Of a stretch of DNA of 64,000 bases, positions 25,829-35,068 are shown one piece after another. Below the pieces are notes generated by a model, which saw only the letters and a program-made list of their open reading frames with translations, searched no databases and was not told where the DNA came from. The position numbers and the translations under genes are program-made. Source of the DNA: Anaerolineae bacterium (GTDB taxonomy: Bacteria; Chloroflexota; Anaerolineae; Aggregatilineales; Phototrophicaceae); NCBI GenBank assembly GCA_019912965.1, contig JAIOHM010000209.1, positions 1-64,000 of the forward strand, written 5' to 3'. Numbering within the stretch: the first letter of the stretch is position 1; each line of letters starts with the position of its first letter.

Positions 25829-28800
25829 ATGCGAGTTTTTTTAGCCAGACGCATACTAGCAATCCTGGTACTCATAATAGGGATATTAAGTTTGTTACTG
25901 ATCCTTATATCACTCCTACAGGGTAACACTGATGCCGTTGTCATTTTGGCAAGTATCGTTGGTTTAATAACAGGGATTCTACCAATTTCCGAGTTTCTGC
26001 GGGGTAGGCTTGTTAAAGATCGAAGAGTAAGTCCTGAAAATTACACTAACGCTACTATTGAAATGTATTTGCGTGGTCGCGTAGTAGAGTTCGAAGACGA
26101 AGAGCGGTATTTCATTTCACTTTCCGGCAATGTCTCCATCACTAATCAATTTGAAGTGTTAGATAAAGCTTTCCCAGAAACTGCAACTGGGCAGCTAGTT
26201 AAAACATTCGATGATATAAGCGAAGTTACACTTGATTATAAAAGATTCATTTTAGTGGGTGATCCGGGTGCTGGGAAAACAACAGTTTTACGTCGTTTGG
26301 TTGTTAGCCTTGCTCGTCAATATATTCAATCAGATGGACACGAAGGATTATTGCCCTTTTGGATTAGCCTAGATAAGCATGACGGCCCTAAAAGGGACGC
26401 GACCAAGTTACTTCAATACTGGTGGCATGACATATATAACCTTGAGAGCGATCCCCTAACTTATCTAAATAATCGGAGGCTATTTCTATTCTTTGATGGC
26501 TTAAATGATGGATTGGAAAGCTTTAGTGATAAACAAGAAAGAATAGATTCATTGGTATCATTTCTAAAGGCATACCCTGATGCTCCAATTATTATTTCAA
26601 GCCGAACGCATGAATATCTTGGCAAGCTTGAGTTGGAATTACCGGTTGTCCGTTTGATGCCGCTCGACGATATGAGAATTAGAAATCTAGTTGTCAAGAG
26701 GCTAGGCGATACGGAGATGTTCGAAAAGATTTCTGAAAATGTTCCCTTAATTGAACTTGCAAGAAATCCCTATAATCTCACAATGTTGATTTATGTATAT
26801 AGTTTCCAACATGACTTACCTGCAGATCTCAATTCTCTTTACGCCGACTTTCTGAAGTACCGCTTCAAAGATTATTCATCGAGACATTTGCTACACCTAA
26901 AGTGGGATCAATTAGAACAAAGATTACAATCTTTGGCCTTTCTTATGCTTAAAACTGGAAAGGGCACACATGCAGATATCAACTGGGTCAGAAGACAAAT
27001 AGGAAATAGAGCCATATCAGATGCAGTAAACTTAGGTGTGCTAGTTTATGACGCAAGGGCTGTACGTTTTTATCACCAATCGCTTCAAAGTTTCTTTGCA
27101 TTACCATTGCTTAGCAGGGCACTCCAACATACAAATAGTATATTGGACTATGGATTTGGTAAGCGACTTGATCTGATAAAAACAATTTCCAACTTAGGTA
27201 GCGCTGCTGCCCCTGCAGTACCTGCATTGATTGAACTTCTTGAAGACCCAATCACGCCTATCCGATTAGCCGCCATTGAGGCGCTTGGCGAAATCGGTGA
27301 GTTGATTGCGCCTGCAGGGCCTATCTTAGCAAATTTATTAGATGATAAAGATAAAAATATTCGCTGGGCAGCAGCTCTAGCATTGGGGAAACTCGGTTTA
27401 CCCTCCTCATCCTCAGTCGCTCTCTTGGAACAATTGCTTCGCGATGGCAACCGTGAAGCGCGCAAAGCTGCAGCTGATGCTTTAGCTAAGATTGGAGATG
27501 CTGCTGCTCCTGCAGTGCCCACTTTGATTAATCTTCTTGATGACCCGAATATGCCTATCCGCCTAGCGGCTATAGAAGCCTTAAGCAAGATTGGAGATGC
27601 TGCTGCTCCTGCGGTGCCCACTTTGATTGACTTTCTTGATGACCAAAATCCAACTATCCGATTAGCTTCAGCCACAGCCGTGGGAGAACTCCATAAACAC
27701 AGTGTATCGGCCTTCTCGGATCTTGTGCGACTACTCAACGACCCTGTTCAAGAGATCAGATTCGCAGCTGCGAATTCTCTGGCAGTCATCGGCATCCCTA
27801 CTGATAATCAGCCCTTACCAACTACGAACAGCGAGCTAGAGGATTTAGAAGGGTTATTTACTGCGTTGCAGAATATGATCAAAAACCATTCTGAAGAATT
27901 CAACGAAAAACCTGCACTAAGAATATGTGAGTATCTTAGTGAGAAACTGGGCTTAAAAATTATTGAAAGAGATGATGTGAGTACCCTTGAAACAGGTACG
28001 CGGGTGGCAATAACTGTAGGCGATCAAAAAATAGAATTATATGTTGTGTTTATAGATCGTCCTCTTTGGAAAATGGGTTTACCAGATAAAATTCCCCTTG
28101 TAGTTCCACTCACTGAGCGAGTATCTATGGATTATTTGCGACGCGTTCCTACCCTTCTAGCTCAAGCAGGAGCTAGCGGTGACTTTGCGTTGTTAGTTGC
28201 AATGGGAATCACTCCTGATATTGATATAACTAAGCCCGCTTCAGTGGTTTTACTATTAAAAGAAGACATTATTTCCAAGATAGCAACTAGTACGTATCCC
28301 TTAGAAAGCCTTCAAAGGATAGTTGCCAACAGAGCTGATATTCAGATAATTTCTCCTTATGAATCGCGTGGGCCAATTGATCCTCTCCTGTACTTTGGTC
28401 GTACTGACGAATTAGAAAAAATCTTGCGTAATATCAGAAGAAAAAACTATTTTTTGGTGGGAAAAAGGCGTGCAGGAAAAACTAGTACATTACACCTAAT
28501 AAAACAACACTTTGCTAAGTTAGGGGTGACCGATGTGATCTTAATTTCGTCCAGTCTAGAAAGCGTGACGGACGAATATACATTAAGACAGGAGATACAA
28601 GAGAAGTGCGGTCTGGAAGTACCAGACGGCCCCATTGGACGATCATTAGTGAGTATATTTGACGAATATGCCAGACGCCAAGGTGCACATGTTGTTATTC
28701 TCTGGGATGAGGCAGATCGGATAATTGATTATGACTCAAACCATGATTGGCCTATTTTTCGAGCGTTAAGAGATGCCACGCTTGTTCCCAATCCCTCATT

Positions 28801-29425
28801 TACCATATTAATTACTGGCTTCCTTTCGCTTTATAAAGGACTTCACAACGGTCAATCCCCGCTATTCAACTTTGGCCCCGAAATAATTTTGAACCAACTT
28901 TCGCAAAAAGCTTCAGTTGACCTAATAGTTCAACCATTAAATACACTCGGCATTGAAGTCAGTGACAGTTTGGCGGAGAAAATCTACATATTTACCTCAG
29001 GTGATCCTGCTTTGATTCAGTTCGTATGTAGCGAAATAATTCAAACACTTCAACAAGCTGATAATTCTCAAAGGCTTGTTACTAACGAATTGCTGGAGAC
29101 AATCTTTGCATCAGACATATTTGCGATTGAGTATTTGGAAGCAACTTACGGCACTTTTCTACCCAACTTATTGCGTTTAATCATTCTTTGCGCGTTAAGA
29201 TTTGACTCTCAGATTATTCCTGAGACGGATCTCATTAAGGCGGTCAAAGATTTTGTCCCACACACCTCCATAGACGATATCCAGTTTGGAATTAACGTTT
29301 TATGTACTTATATGCTTAAAAAGCAAAAAAGCAAGTTAGAATGGCGAATGAAAAAACTTCCACAGATTTTACGCCAAACTCGCGACTACCAATTAGAGAT
29401 AGACACTTTATTGGAGAAACTATGA
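25829..29425 (+). CDS. Membrane NACHT-HEAT-AAA protein with two NTPase domains
   Basis: 1,198 residues. Two membrane helices (7-29, 36-54) are followed by a NACHT-type NTPase with P-loop GDPGAGKT (144-151), Walker B RLFLFFDGLND and ISSRTHEY. From about 450 to 655 there are HEAT/PBS-type repeats (AAPAVPALIELLEDP, IRLAAIEALGEIG and variants, some nearly identical). A mixed domain (about 680-850) precedes a second AAA ATPase that starts YFGRTDELEKIL, with P-loop VGKRRAGKTSTL (near 880) and Walker B VVILWDEADRII. One polypeptide thus carries two separate NTPases at the membrane. Proteins with NACHT plus repeat sensors are antiphage STANDs; this fusion is unfamiliar. The ATG has only a weak ribosome site. 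Confidence 0.8.
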   Translation: MRVFLARRILAILVLIIGILSLLLILISLLQGNTDAVVILASIVGLITGILPISEFLRGRLVKDRRVSPENYTNATIEMYLRGRVVEFEDEERYFISLSGNVSITNQFEVLDKAFPETATGQLVKTFDDISEVTLDYKRFILVGDPGAGKTTVLRRLVVSLARQYIQSDGHEGLLPFWISLDKHDGPKRDATKLLQYWWHDIYNLESDPLTYLNNRRLFLFFDGLNDGLESFSDKQERIDSLVSFLKAYPDAPIIISSRTHEYLGKLELELPVVRLMPLDDMRIRNLVVKRLGDTEMFEKISENVPLIELARNPYNLTMLIYVYSFQHDLPADLNSLYADFLKYRFKDYSSRHLLHLKWDQLEQRLQSLAFLMLKTGKGTHADINWVRRQIGNRAISDAVNLGVLVYDARAVRFYHQSLQSFFALPLLSRALQHTNSILDYGFGKRLDLIKTISNLGSAAAPAVPALIELLEDPITPIRLAAIEALGEIGELIAPAGPILANLLDDKDKNIRWAAALALGKLGLPSSSSVALLEQLLRDGNREARKAAADALAKIGDAAAPAVPTLINLLDDPNMPIRLAAIEALSKIGDAAAPAVPTLIDFLDDQNPTIRLASATAVGELHKHSVSAFSDLVRLLNDPVQEIRFAAANSLAVIGIPTDNQPLPTTNSELEDLEGLFTALQNMIKNHSEEFNEKPALRICEYLSEKLGLKIIERDDVSTLETGTRVAITVGDQKIELYVVFIDRPLWKMGLPDKIPLVVPLTERVSMDYLRRVPTLLAQAGASGDFALLVAMGITPDIDITKPASVVLLLKEDIISKIATSTYPLESLQRIVANRADIQIISPYESRGPIDPLLYFGRTDELEKILRNIRRKNYFLVGKRRAGKTSTLHLIKQHFAKLGVTDVILISSSLESVTDEYTLRQEIQEKCGLEVPDGPIGRSLVSIFDEYARRQGAHVVILWDEADRIIDYDSNHDWPIFRALRDATLVPNPSFTILITGFLSLYKGLHNGQSPLFNFGPEIILNQLSQKASVDLIVQPLNTLGIEVSDSLAEKIYIFTSGDPALIQFVCSEIIQTLQQADNSQRLVTNELLETIFASDIFAIEYLEATYGTFLPNLLRLIILCALRFDSQIIPETDLIKAVKDFVPHTSIDDIQFGINVLCTYMLKKQKSKLEWRMKKLPQILRQTRDYQLEIDTLLEKL

Positions 29426-31176
29426 ACGTTTATGAGAATCCATTTGAGACCACTGGGTTTCTTGATCCTGACAATCCAAACTACTCAAGTCTTTATGTCA
29501 GCAGAAATGGTCTTGAAGCGAATATTCTGGCGCGTCTCCGAAGAGCAGATAGACCACATGGAGCTTATATTTATGGCCCACGACAGATTGGCAAAACCTC
29601 ACTCATGTATCACTTGGGCTTCAACTTGAAAAACAATGCATGGAAATATGTGTATGTAACACTCAATACTTTGAGTAAAGACAATCAACAAGAATGGTGT
29701 CAAAATCTTTGGATGCGTTTTGCTAATCAGCTAAAGATTTCTATAGTTAAGGCTGATCTGCCACAAAATATTAGTGACTTTCATACTGCTATTATGGAAC
29801 TACCAAAACATGTCGACGCGCTTCGGATTCTTATCATTTTTGAAGAAATAGAAACAATAAAACCGTTGAATTTAGAAGACGACCTTTGGATACAGTTTTT
29901 AGTAATGATTCGGTCATTAGACCAAGAGCGCAACTACGCCGGAGCAAAAAAATTAGGCTTCGTATTGGCTGGACACGAGAATCCTTATATTCTTATGGAT
30001 ACAATGCCAACCGAATGGAAACTTAAGGTTTCACCACTATTAAATACTTTGCAGCCATTTCATCTCGTGGATTTTGATCTTGATGGCGTTAAACAACATA
30101 GCACGTTTTTTGGCACATTCTTAGGAGTAACACTTACTGATGAAGTCGTTGGGCGTATTTTCGCATGGACAAGTGGTCATCCATATTTGACACAAAAGGT
30201 TTTTAGCAATTTATACGAATCAGTTAGTAAACAATTACCGAATATTACCATTGATGGTATTGTAAAAAACATTTTGAATGATCCAGCTGAACCGCATTTA
30301 GCCCAGCATCTAGCCAATAAGATAAAAAGTTTCACTGATAAAAGTAGAACAATTCTTTTAAAGTCGCTTTCACCACAACCACCGTTCTGGAGCTTAAGTG
30401 ATGTAGAGCAGCAACGACTTCACACGCTAGGCCTCATAAAGAAAAGAGATCCAAATTACGTCATTATTAGAAATAGTATATATGCAGCTTTTATCCAAAA
30501 CTCAATTTCGTTTTCCCGTGAACAGATTACCCCTGCATTAATTTACAAGGGTCTCAATATTCCCTCTATTCATCAACAAGTCCTTAGATTAGTCAGTCAA
30601 TCAGTAGGCATAGGACTTCTGGCTTGGGTAGTTTTACAAACATTTATTCTTAGGAACAATTTACTATTGCCACTATCCATATTATTTTCATATTTAATAA
30701 TATATTTTATAATATGGTTCAGGTCAATCTTGTCTCAACGCCAATCAATGACGATAAATTTACAGGAGAATAATCCATTTGTGCCTCGTGTATTCTTGGA
30801 ATTTGATACGGTTATTCGACCAGACCAAAACTGGACAGTGACTATCAGGGGGACGGAAGAAAACCCATATCAGACCATTGAGCTTCATGGGCAACCTATG
30901 AAGGAGATAAATTGGATAAACTCCTATTGTGAAGTTAATCTAAGCAATCAAAATAGCTTCATTACAGCACGATTAACAAAACCCACTAGGTGGCGCTATA
31001 TTCTGTTACCATGGCCAGATATGTGGGTAATTCCATTAGAAATTCGGTGGCTAGGGCACTTTCTTAAAGCAGAAATATCAGTTATAGCGGATTCACCAAA
31101 GACTATTCCACGCATTCTGATTGGCCCTATAAATTGGTTCGTGACACTGATTGGAAAAAAGCTGGAAGGTACTTAG
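29422..31176 (+). CDS. AAA-like ATPase with membrane hairpin and C-terminal beta domain
   Basis: 584 residues from ATG at 29422, which overlaps the NACHT gene's stop (ATGA); an upstream in-frame ATG at 29341 lies deep within that gene and is less likely. The AAA-like domain has YVSRNGLEANIL, P-loop YGPRQIGKTSL (51-61), Walker B RILIIFEEIETI, and the sensor region FAWTSGHPYLTQKVF. Two membrane helices lie near 395-435, and a beta-rich domain of about 140 residues follows (QNWTVTIRGTEENPYQTIEL and so on). It is probably the partner of the preceding protein, since its ATPase resembles the second ATPase there. The pair forms the cargo of cassette B. Confidence 0.75.
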   Translation: MNVYENPFETTGFLDPDNPNYSSLYVSRNGLEANILARLRRADRPHGAYIYGPRQIGKTSLMYHLGFNLKNNAWKYVYVTLNTLSKDNQQEWCQNLWMRFANQLKISIVKADLPQNISDFHTAIMELPKHVDALRILIIFEEIETIKPLNLEDDLWIQFLVMIRSLDQERNYAGAKKLGFVLAGHENPYILMDTMPTEWKLKVSPLLNTLQPFHLVDFDLDGVKQHSTFFGTFLGVTLTDEVVGRIFAWTSGHPYLTQKVFSNLYESVSKQLPNITIDGIVKNILNDPAEPHLAQHLANKIKSFTDKSRTILLKSLSPQPPFWSLSDVEQQRLHTLGLIKKRDPNYVIIRNSIYAAFIQNSISFSREQITPALIYKGLNIPSIHQQVLRLVSQSVGIGLLAWVVLQTFILRNNLLLPLSILFSYLIIYFIIWFRSILSQRQSMTINLQENNPFVPRVFLEFDTVIRPDQNWTVTIRGTEENPYQTIELHGQPMKEINWINSYCEVNLSNQNSFITARLTKPTRWRYILLPWPDMWVIPLEIRWLGHFLKAEISVIADSPKTIPRILIGPINWFVTLIGKKLEGT

Positions 31177-31245
31177 GAATTGAATTACTCATTAACTCTA
31201 AGCAATAAAGTTGATTTACTTGTCGAACCTTGTCTCCTAGGAACT

Positions 31246-32176
31246 CTACAGATTTTGATTTCGTTCCTGCAAAACATCGGCAACGGTGGTGCATCCGGCC
31301 TGAATGCCGACCTCTTTGAGAGCGACGAGTACCTAATTGACGGACAGCGCTGCGAGGTCGGGAGGGCGTCCAAGTAAGCGTGAACGCGAGCTTTGACCGT
31401 GCTGCCTTGTCCGCTTTCATGCTGTCCGGCGTGTCCGTTTTGTCCGCTCTGTCTGGTCGGAGCGGACAGTTGGCGGACAGCGGACACCGCCGCCTTCCCT
31501 AACTATCCGCGCACCTCGCCGGACGCTTTTTGCCGTGCTCCATCTGCGGGAAGTCCTGTTGCAGATACCGTCCATACAGGGCGCGGTAGATGACGGTGAA
31601 CTCTACCTCCTGCCATGCCTGCTCTTTGGCATCGCTGGTTGTCCGACGCTCCAGCGCCGCGAGGCCATCCCCCGCAACGAGTGCACCAATGGGGATAATG
31701 AATGCCGATAGTAGTGCCATAACCAGCGCCGCCTGAGTCGTTGCGGGTAGATTTCCAAACCCTTCAATGATGGCGGTAAATGACAAGTCTTGAAGTTGTG
31801 TCACAGCCACCACTGAAGTGAGTGATCCGGCACCGTTCACCAGCATCGCGGTCAGGAACAAAAGAATTTCCAATGCCCACAGTGTCCAAGTCACGGTTTC
31901 TTGTCCAGCCTTCGCCAGTCGTCGTCGGAAAGCTGCATAGAGCAATCCAAACTCAACCCCAATCGGTGCAATCCATCCCCATCCAGGTGTGAGCTTGTCA
32001 AACACACTGGCAGTATGTGGCGCAGACAACCCATACAATACAAGGGCAACCAACACAATCCAATAAGGTACACTGCCGATCAGAATGTCTCGCACAGATC
32101 GCCGAGGAGCTTCTTCACGCAGCCAACGCTTGCGTTCTTCACGATAGACACTTTCTATATCCAACATCTCGCTCAT
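31246..32176 (-). pseudogene. Cassette-end membrane protein, decayed copy 2
   Basis: The first 200 or so codons match copies 1 and 3 closely, from ATG at 32176 through all four membrane helices to YRALYGRYLQQ. The reading frame is then lost: one frame ends at 31499, the Gly/Gln linker and ARVHAYLDA continue in a second frame, and the tail (DLAALSVN, stop, VLVALKEVGIQAGCTTVAD) is in a third with a TAG inside it. At least two indels and one nonsense change have removed the HTH-like tail. The membrane part could still be made (226 residues plus a frameshifted tail). Confidence 0.85.
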
Positions 32177-32195
32177 TATCGCCTCCTCATTTCCT

Positions 32196-32301
32196 CTTGG
32201 GATATAATGGATGCGCATGTATGGAGGTAATACAGTTTGTTGACAGCGAATATTCGATGCAGAATCGCAGATTGTGACTACCCATGCCCTTAGGGTTATT
32301 A
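32196..32301. repeat. Attachment-like repeat, copy 2 (B/C junction)
   Basis: Second 106-bp copy, with TATAAT at 32203-32208 and CGAATATTCG as a perfect 10-bp palindrome. It ends CCATGCCCTTAGGGTTATTA like copy 1, after which the sequence diverges completely from copies 1 and 3, so the shared unit stops here. Confidence 0.8.
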
Positions 32302-32529
32302 CAATGACGTTAAACGAGCCATCCTTTTTTCGAGCCTATTGATTTCACCGACATCTCTGGTCAAAAGCTATAAAGCTACCCATGATTCTCGGCTACAACA
32401 CATGGTTAGACTGCGCTGATTTCTGTAATTTCCGCTTTTCAGCATTCCCCAAGAGTTATCCTAAATCAACTCAACTTGGCAGTATAATTGCTTGATAATG
32501 ACAGGCTACATTGGCAATGGGGGAAATTC

Positions 32530-34065
32530 ATGCTCTCAGTTGTTCGTGCGTGTGCGCTAGTCGGTTTAGATGGCTGTATTGTTGAGGTCGAAACTGACTT
32601 CAATCCGCGTGCAGGAATCCCTGCATTTACAATTGTTGGTTTACCTGACAACGCGGTAAAAGAAAGCCGGGAACGTGTGCGAGCTTCTGTAAAGAACAGT
32701 GGATTAACTTTTCCCAACAAAGTTTATGTAGTCAATCTCTCACCCGCAGAATTGCCCAAACATGGCCCTGCTTATGATTTGGCAATTGCAATTGGTGTAC
32801 TAGCATCAACGGATCAAGTGCCTCTTGATTCATTAGACAAGTCCATATTCATTGGTGAATTATCTCTCGATGGCAGTGTGCGTCATGTCAAAGGGATAAT
32901 GCCAATGATTTATACGGCCTATCGAGAAGGATTCGAGCGAGCATATGTTGCAAGCGAGGATGCACCTCAGGCAAGTCTTGTGGACGGTATTGACATTATT
33001 CCAGTCGAAACACTTGGTCAATTAGTTGAACATCTTTATGGCTTAAACCCGATTGACGTATATAAAACGCCGGCAAATACAATACAAAGCACGCCGATTA
33101 AAGACGATACAGTCGATTTCTCAAGCATTGCAGGGCAGGAAGGTGTGAAACGTGCCTTAGAGATTGCTGCTGGAGGAAACCACAATATTAGACTTATTGG
33201 CCCACCTGGAACGGGTAAAACTCTACTTGCTCGTGCTGTACCCGGTATTTTGCCGCATATGAGCCTCGAAGAAGCTTTGGAGGTTACCCGCATCTATTCT
33301 GTAGCAGACATGCTGCGAAATGACCACCCGCTCATGCAAGAGCGACCTTTTCGTGCCCCTCATCACACAATTTCTCAGCCTGGGATGGTGGGTGGAGGAA
33401 CCATTCCACGACCTGGTGAAATCACCTTAGCTCATCGTGGGGTTCTCTTTCTCGATGAATGCACAGAACACAACTCGCGAACACTCGAAGTTTTAAGGCA
33501 ACCAATTGAAGATAAAATTGTGACCATCTCAAGGGCAAAAGGTGCTTTGACGTTTCCCGCAAATTTCCTGCTTATTCTAGCCCACAACCCGTGTCCTTGT
33601 GGCTATAGCGGGCATGCCACAAAAACCTGTACCTGCACACCTGCCATGATTAGCCGATACCAAAGCAAGCTTTCCGGGCCGCTCTTAGACCGAATTGATA
33701 TTCACATCGAAGTACCGCATGTGGATTACGATAAGCTTTTGGGAAACACAAAAGGAGAAAATTCAGAAACAATACGAACACGGGTCGAAAAAGCCAGAGA
33801 GCGTCAGCGAGATCGCTTTCGAGAGTCATCAGGTCTGTTTGCTAATTCCGACATGAGAGTGGGGGATATTCAGCGGTTTTGTGTGCTGACGCCAGAGGCG
33901 CGGCAGCTACTAGATATTTCGGTGCGGCGAATGCAGTTGAGCGCGCGGGCATATCACCGTCTTCTCAAACTGGCGCGGACGATTGCTGATCTTGGAGATT
34001 CCGAGAACATTGGTATCCAGCATGTAGCTGAAGCAATACAATATCGTTCGCAACAGTTAACATAA
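32530..34065 (+). CDS. yifB: YifB/ComM-type Mg-chelatase-like ATPase, intact divergent copy
   Basis: 511 residues from ATG at 32530 (GGGGGA upstream), the normal length; the ATG at 32488 is less likely. It has the Lon-S5-like N-terminal domain (IPAFTIVGLPDNAVKESRER), P-loop GPPGTGKTLLARAVPGILP, FRAPHHTISQPGMVGGG, Walker B GVLFLDECTEHN, and the C-terminal RMQLSARAYHRLLKLARTIADL. ComM is a helicase that aids branch migration in natural transformation in some bacteria. The chromosomal yifB fragment at 41490 is a homologue but clearly not identical. The codons for PCPCGY (residues 354-359) differ synonymously from the integration core in the chromosomal gene. This may replace the gene destroyed by integration. 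Confidence 0.92.
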   Translation: MLSVVRACALVGLDGCIVEVETDFNPRAGIPAFTIVGLPDNAVKESRERVRASVKNSGLTFPNKVYVVNLSPAELPKHGPAYDLAIAIGVLASTDQVPLDSLDKSIFIGELSLDGSVRHVKGIMPMIYTAYREGFERAYVASEDAPQASLVDGIDIIPVETLGQLVEHLYGLNPIDVYKTPANTIQSTPIKDDTVDFSSIAGQEGVKRALEIAAGGNHNIRLIGPPGTGKTLLARAVPGILPHMSLEEALEVTRIYSVADMLRNDHPLMQERPFRAPHHTISQPGMVGGGTIPRPGEITLAHRGVLFLDECTEHNSRTLEVLRQPIEDKIVTISRAKGALTFPANFLLILAHNPCPCGYSGHATKTCTCTPAMISRYQSKLSGPLLDRIDIHIEVPHVDYDKLLGNTKGENSETIRTRVEKARERQRDRFRESSGLFANSDMRVGDIQRFCVLTPEARQLLDISVRRMQLSARAYHRLLKLARTIADLGDSENIGIQHVAEAIQYRSQQLT

Positions 34066-34444
34066 TTCGATAGAGCACTCAAATTACTGGAACTTCTCAG
34101 TTAATGTGATCGAAACGTTGCAGTTATCAAGCCGCTCACTCCGTGGGCAAGTTGCCATGTTATACATATTCAAGTCTTCTGAGATATTTTAGTGCGGTAA
34201 GAAAATTGTCGTTAGTTTGCTTGTTTTATTCTCAAAGTGTCTCTAAAAATTATTAATTCATTTGCTCCACTTTGCCTGAAGACATACAGGATTGACCACA
34301 AACCCTTCATACCCTAAGTATCCACAACATAAATAATGTCATCAGTTTGCAGTTTGCCCGCATATCGCCAGTAGACACAGCCGTTTCAGGAGTCGGTCAA
34401 TCTTCACAAATAGTGATGAATATCACTATCACATCTCTATTCTT

Positions 34445-34473
34445 TTGACTAAAATTGCAATAGTAATTAAATA
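34445..34473 (+). promoter_or_regulatory. Candidate sigma-70 promoter
   Basis: TTGACT (34445-34450), a 17-base spacer, then TAAATA (34468-34473). The -35 box matches 5 of 6 consensus bases; the -10 is poor. It points at the terminator 200 bases downstream, not directly at the kinase operon. Confidence 0.35.
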
Positions 34474-34680
34474 TTTATATTGCGATTATCTCATAAGGAA
34501 CCGAAAACAAATCCAACGGATTTATTTGGATGGATATGGGGTGCCCCCAGATTCGCCCGACAAAATCACATGAGACCTAATTCGGTAGCCAGTCAAAAGT
34601 TGTTGCGACAATCAGCGAAAACGTGATGCGAAGATAGTGTATTCAACATCAAGATAACAGAATAATTCCTTCGTCTGATT

Positions 34681-34726
34681 GCCGAAAATGACCCTGAACG
34701 ATAAAGGGATTTTCGGCTTTTCTTTT
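34681..34726 (+). terminator. Strong intrinsic terminator
   Basis: GCCGAAAAT (34681-34689) pairs with ATTTTCGGC (34709-34717), extended inside by CCCT/AGGG, with an 8-9-base loop, followed by TTTTCTTTT. This is a textbook rho-independent structure. It lies far from the preceding yifB stop (about 615 bases), so it probably ends a separate short transcript. Confidence 0.8.
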
Positions 34727-35068
34727 GATAGTTGAAGTTACACAGATGATGGAAGGCAATACATAGGGTAAGCCGGGTTAAAGTCAACCGCTGTAGGAAT
34801 AACATCGAGTTTGCCGTTGAAATCAGCAAGTCGAGTATGCCTCTCATGGTATTCCAAACGCGATTAGGCGCGCAAAGCCAAACCGATGTGGTTGTGCCAC
34901 GCGCCCTCCAAATGAGACTGCCTAGCCTCAATGTTAGAAACTTGCTAGGCTGCAATCAGAAAGTTGATCTAACTCTGTTAAACATTTGCCACCGAGTCCA
35001 TATATCTGATTCTAGTCCGCTTTATTCAACTGAGTAAGGTGATTACCATAAACAGATGGAGTAATTTC

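Larger units (their letters stand above)
25494..32301. mobile_element. Cassette B of a tandem island array at yifB
   Basis: Bounded on the left by the end of repeat copy 1 and on the right by repeat copy 2. It contains a possible small leftward gene, two overlapping STAND-type genes as cargo, and a decayed copy of the conserved membrane-protein gene at its right end. No recombinase gene is present, so it could only move with enzymes supplied from elsewhere. Boundaries are approximate because the exact crossover is unknown. Confidence 0.6.
34066..35068. other. One-kilobase noncoding stretch in cassette C
   Basis: No convincing gene. It holds a TTGACT/TAAATA promoter candidate (34445-34473), small inverted repeats AAATCC/GGATTT and GGGGTGCCCC near 34515-34550, and a strong intrinsic terminator at 34681-34726. 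A transcript of about 240 bases could therefore be made with no protein product. The stretch after the terminator (34738-34930) has a decayed leftward frame reading like an FG-GAP fragment with a stop inside. Confidence 0.5.

Noticed and set aside
27148-27738. 196-codon leftward frame opposite the HEAT repeats
   Set aside because: It is the mirror of the repeated Ala/Gly codons; no ribosome site and typical shadow composition.
34593-34955. Leftward 120-codon frame, and an overlapping frame with DFNGKLDVIPTAVDFNPAY resembling an FG-GAP fragment
   Set aside because: The long frame has odd composition; the FG-GAP-like frame is interrupted by a stop and has no start. At most a decayed remnant.
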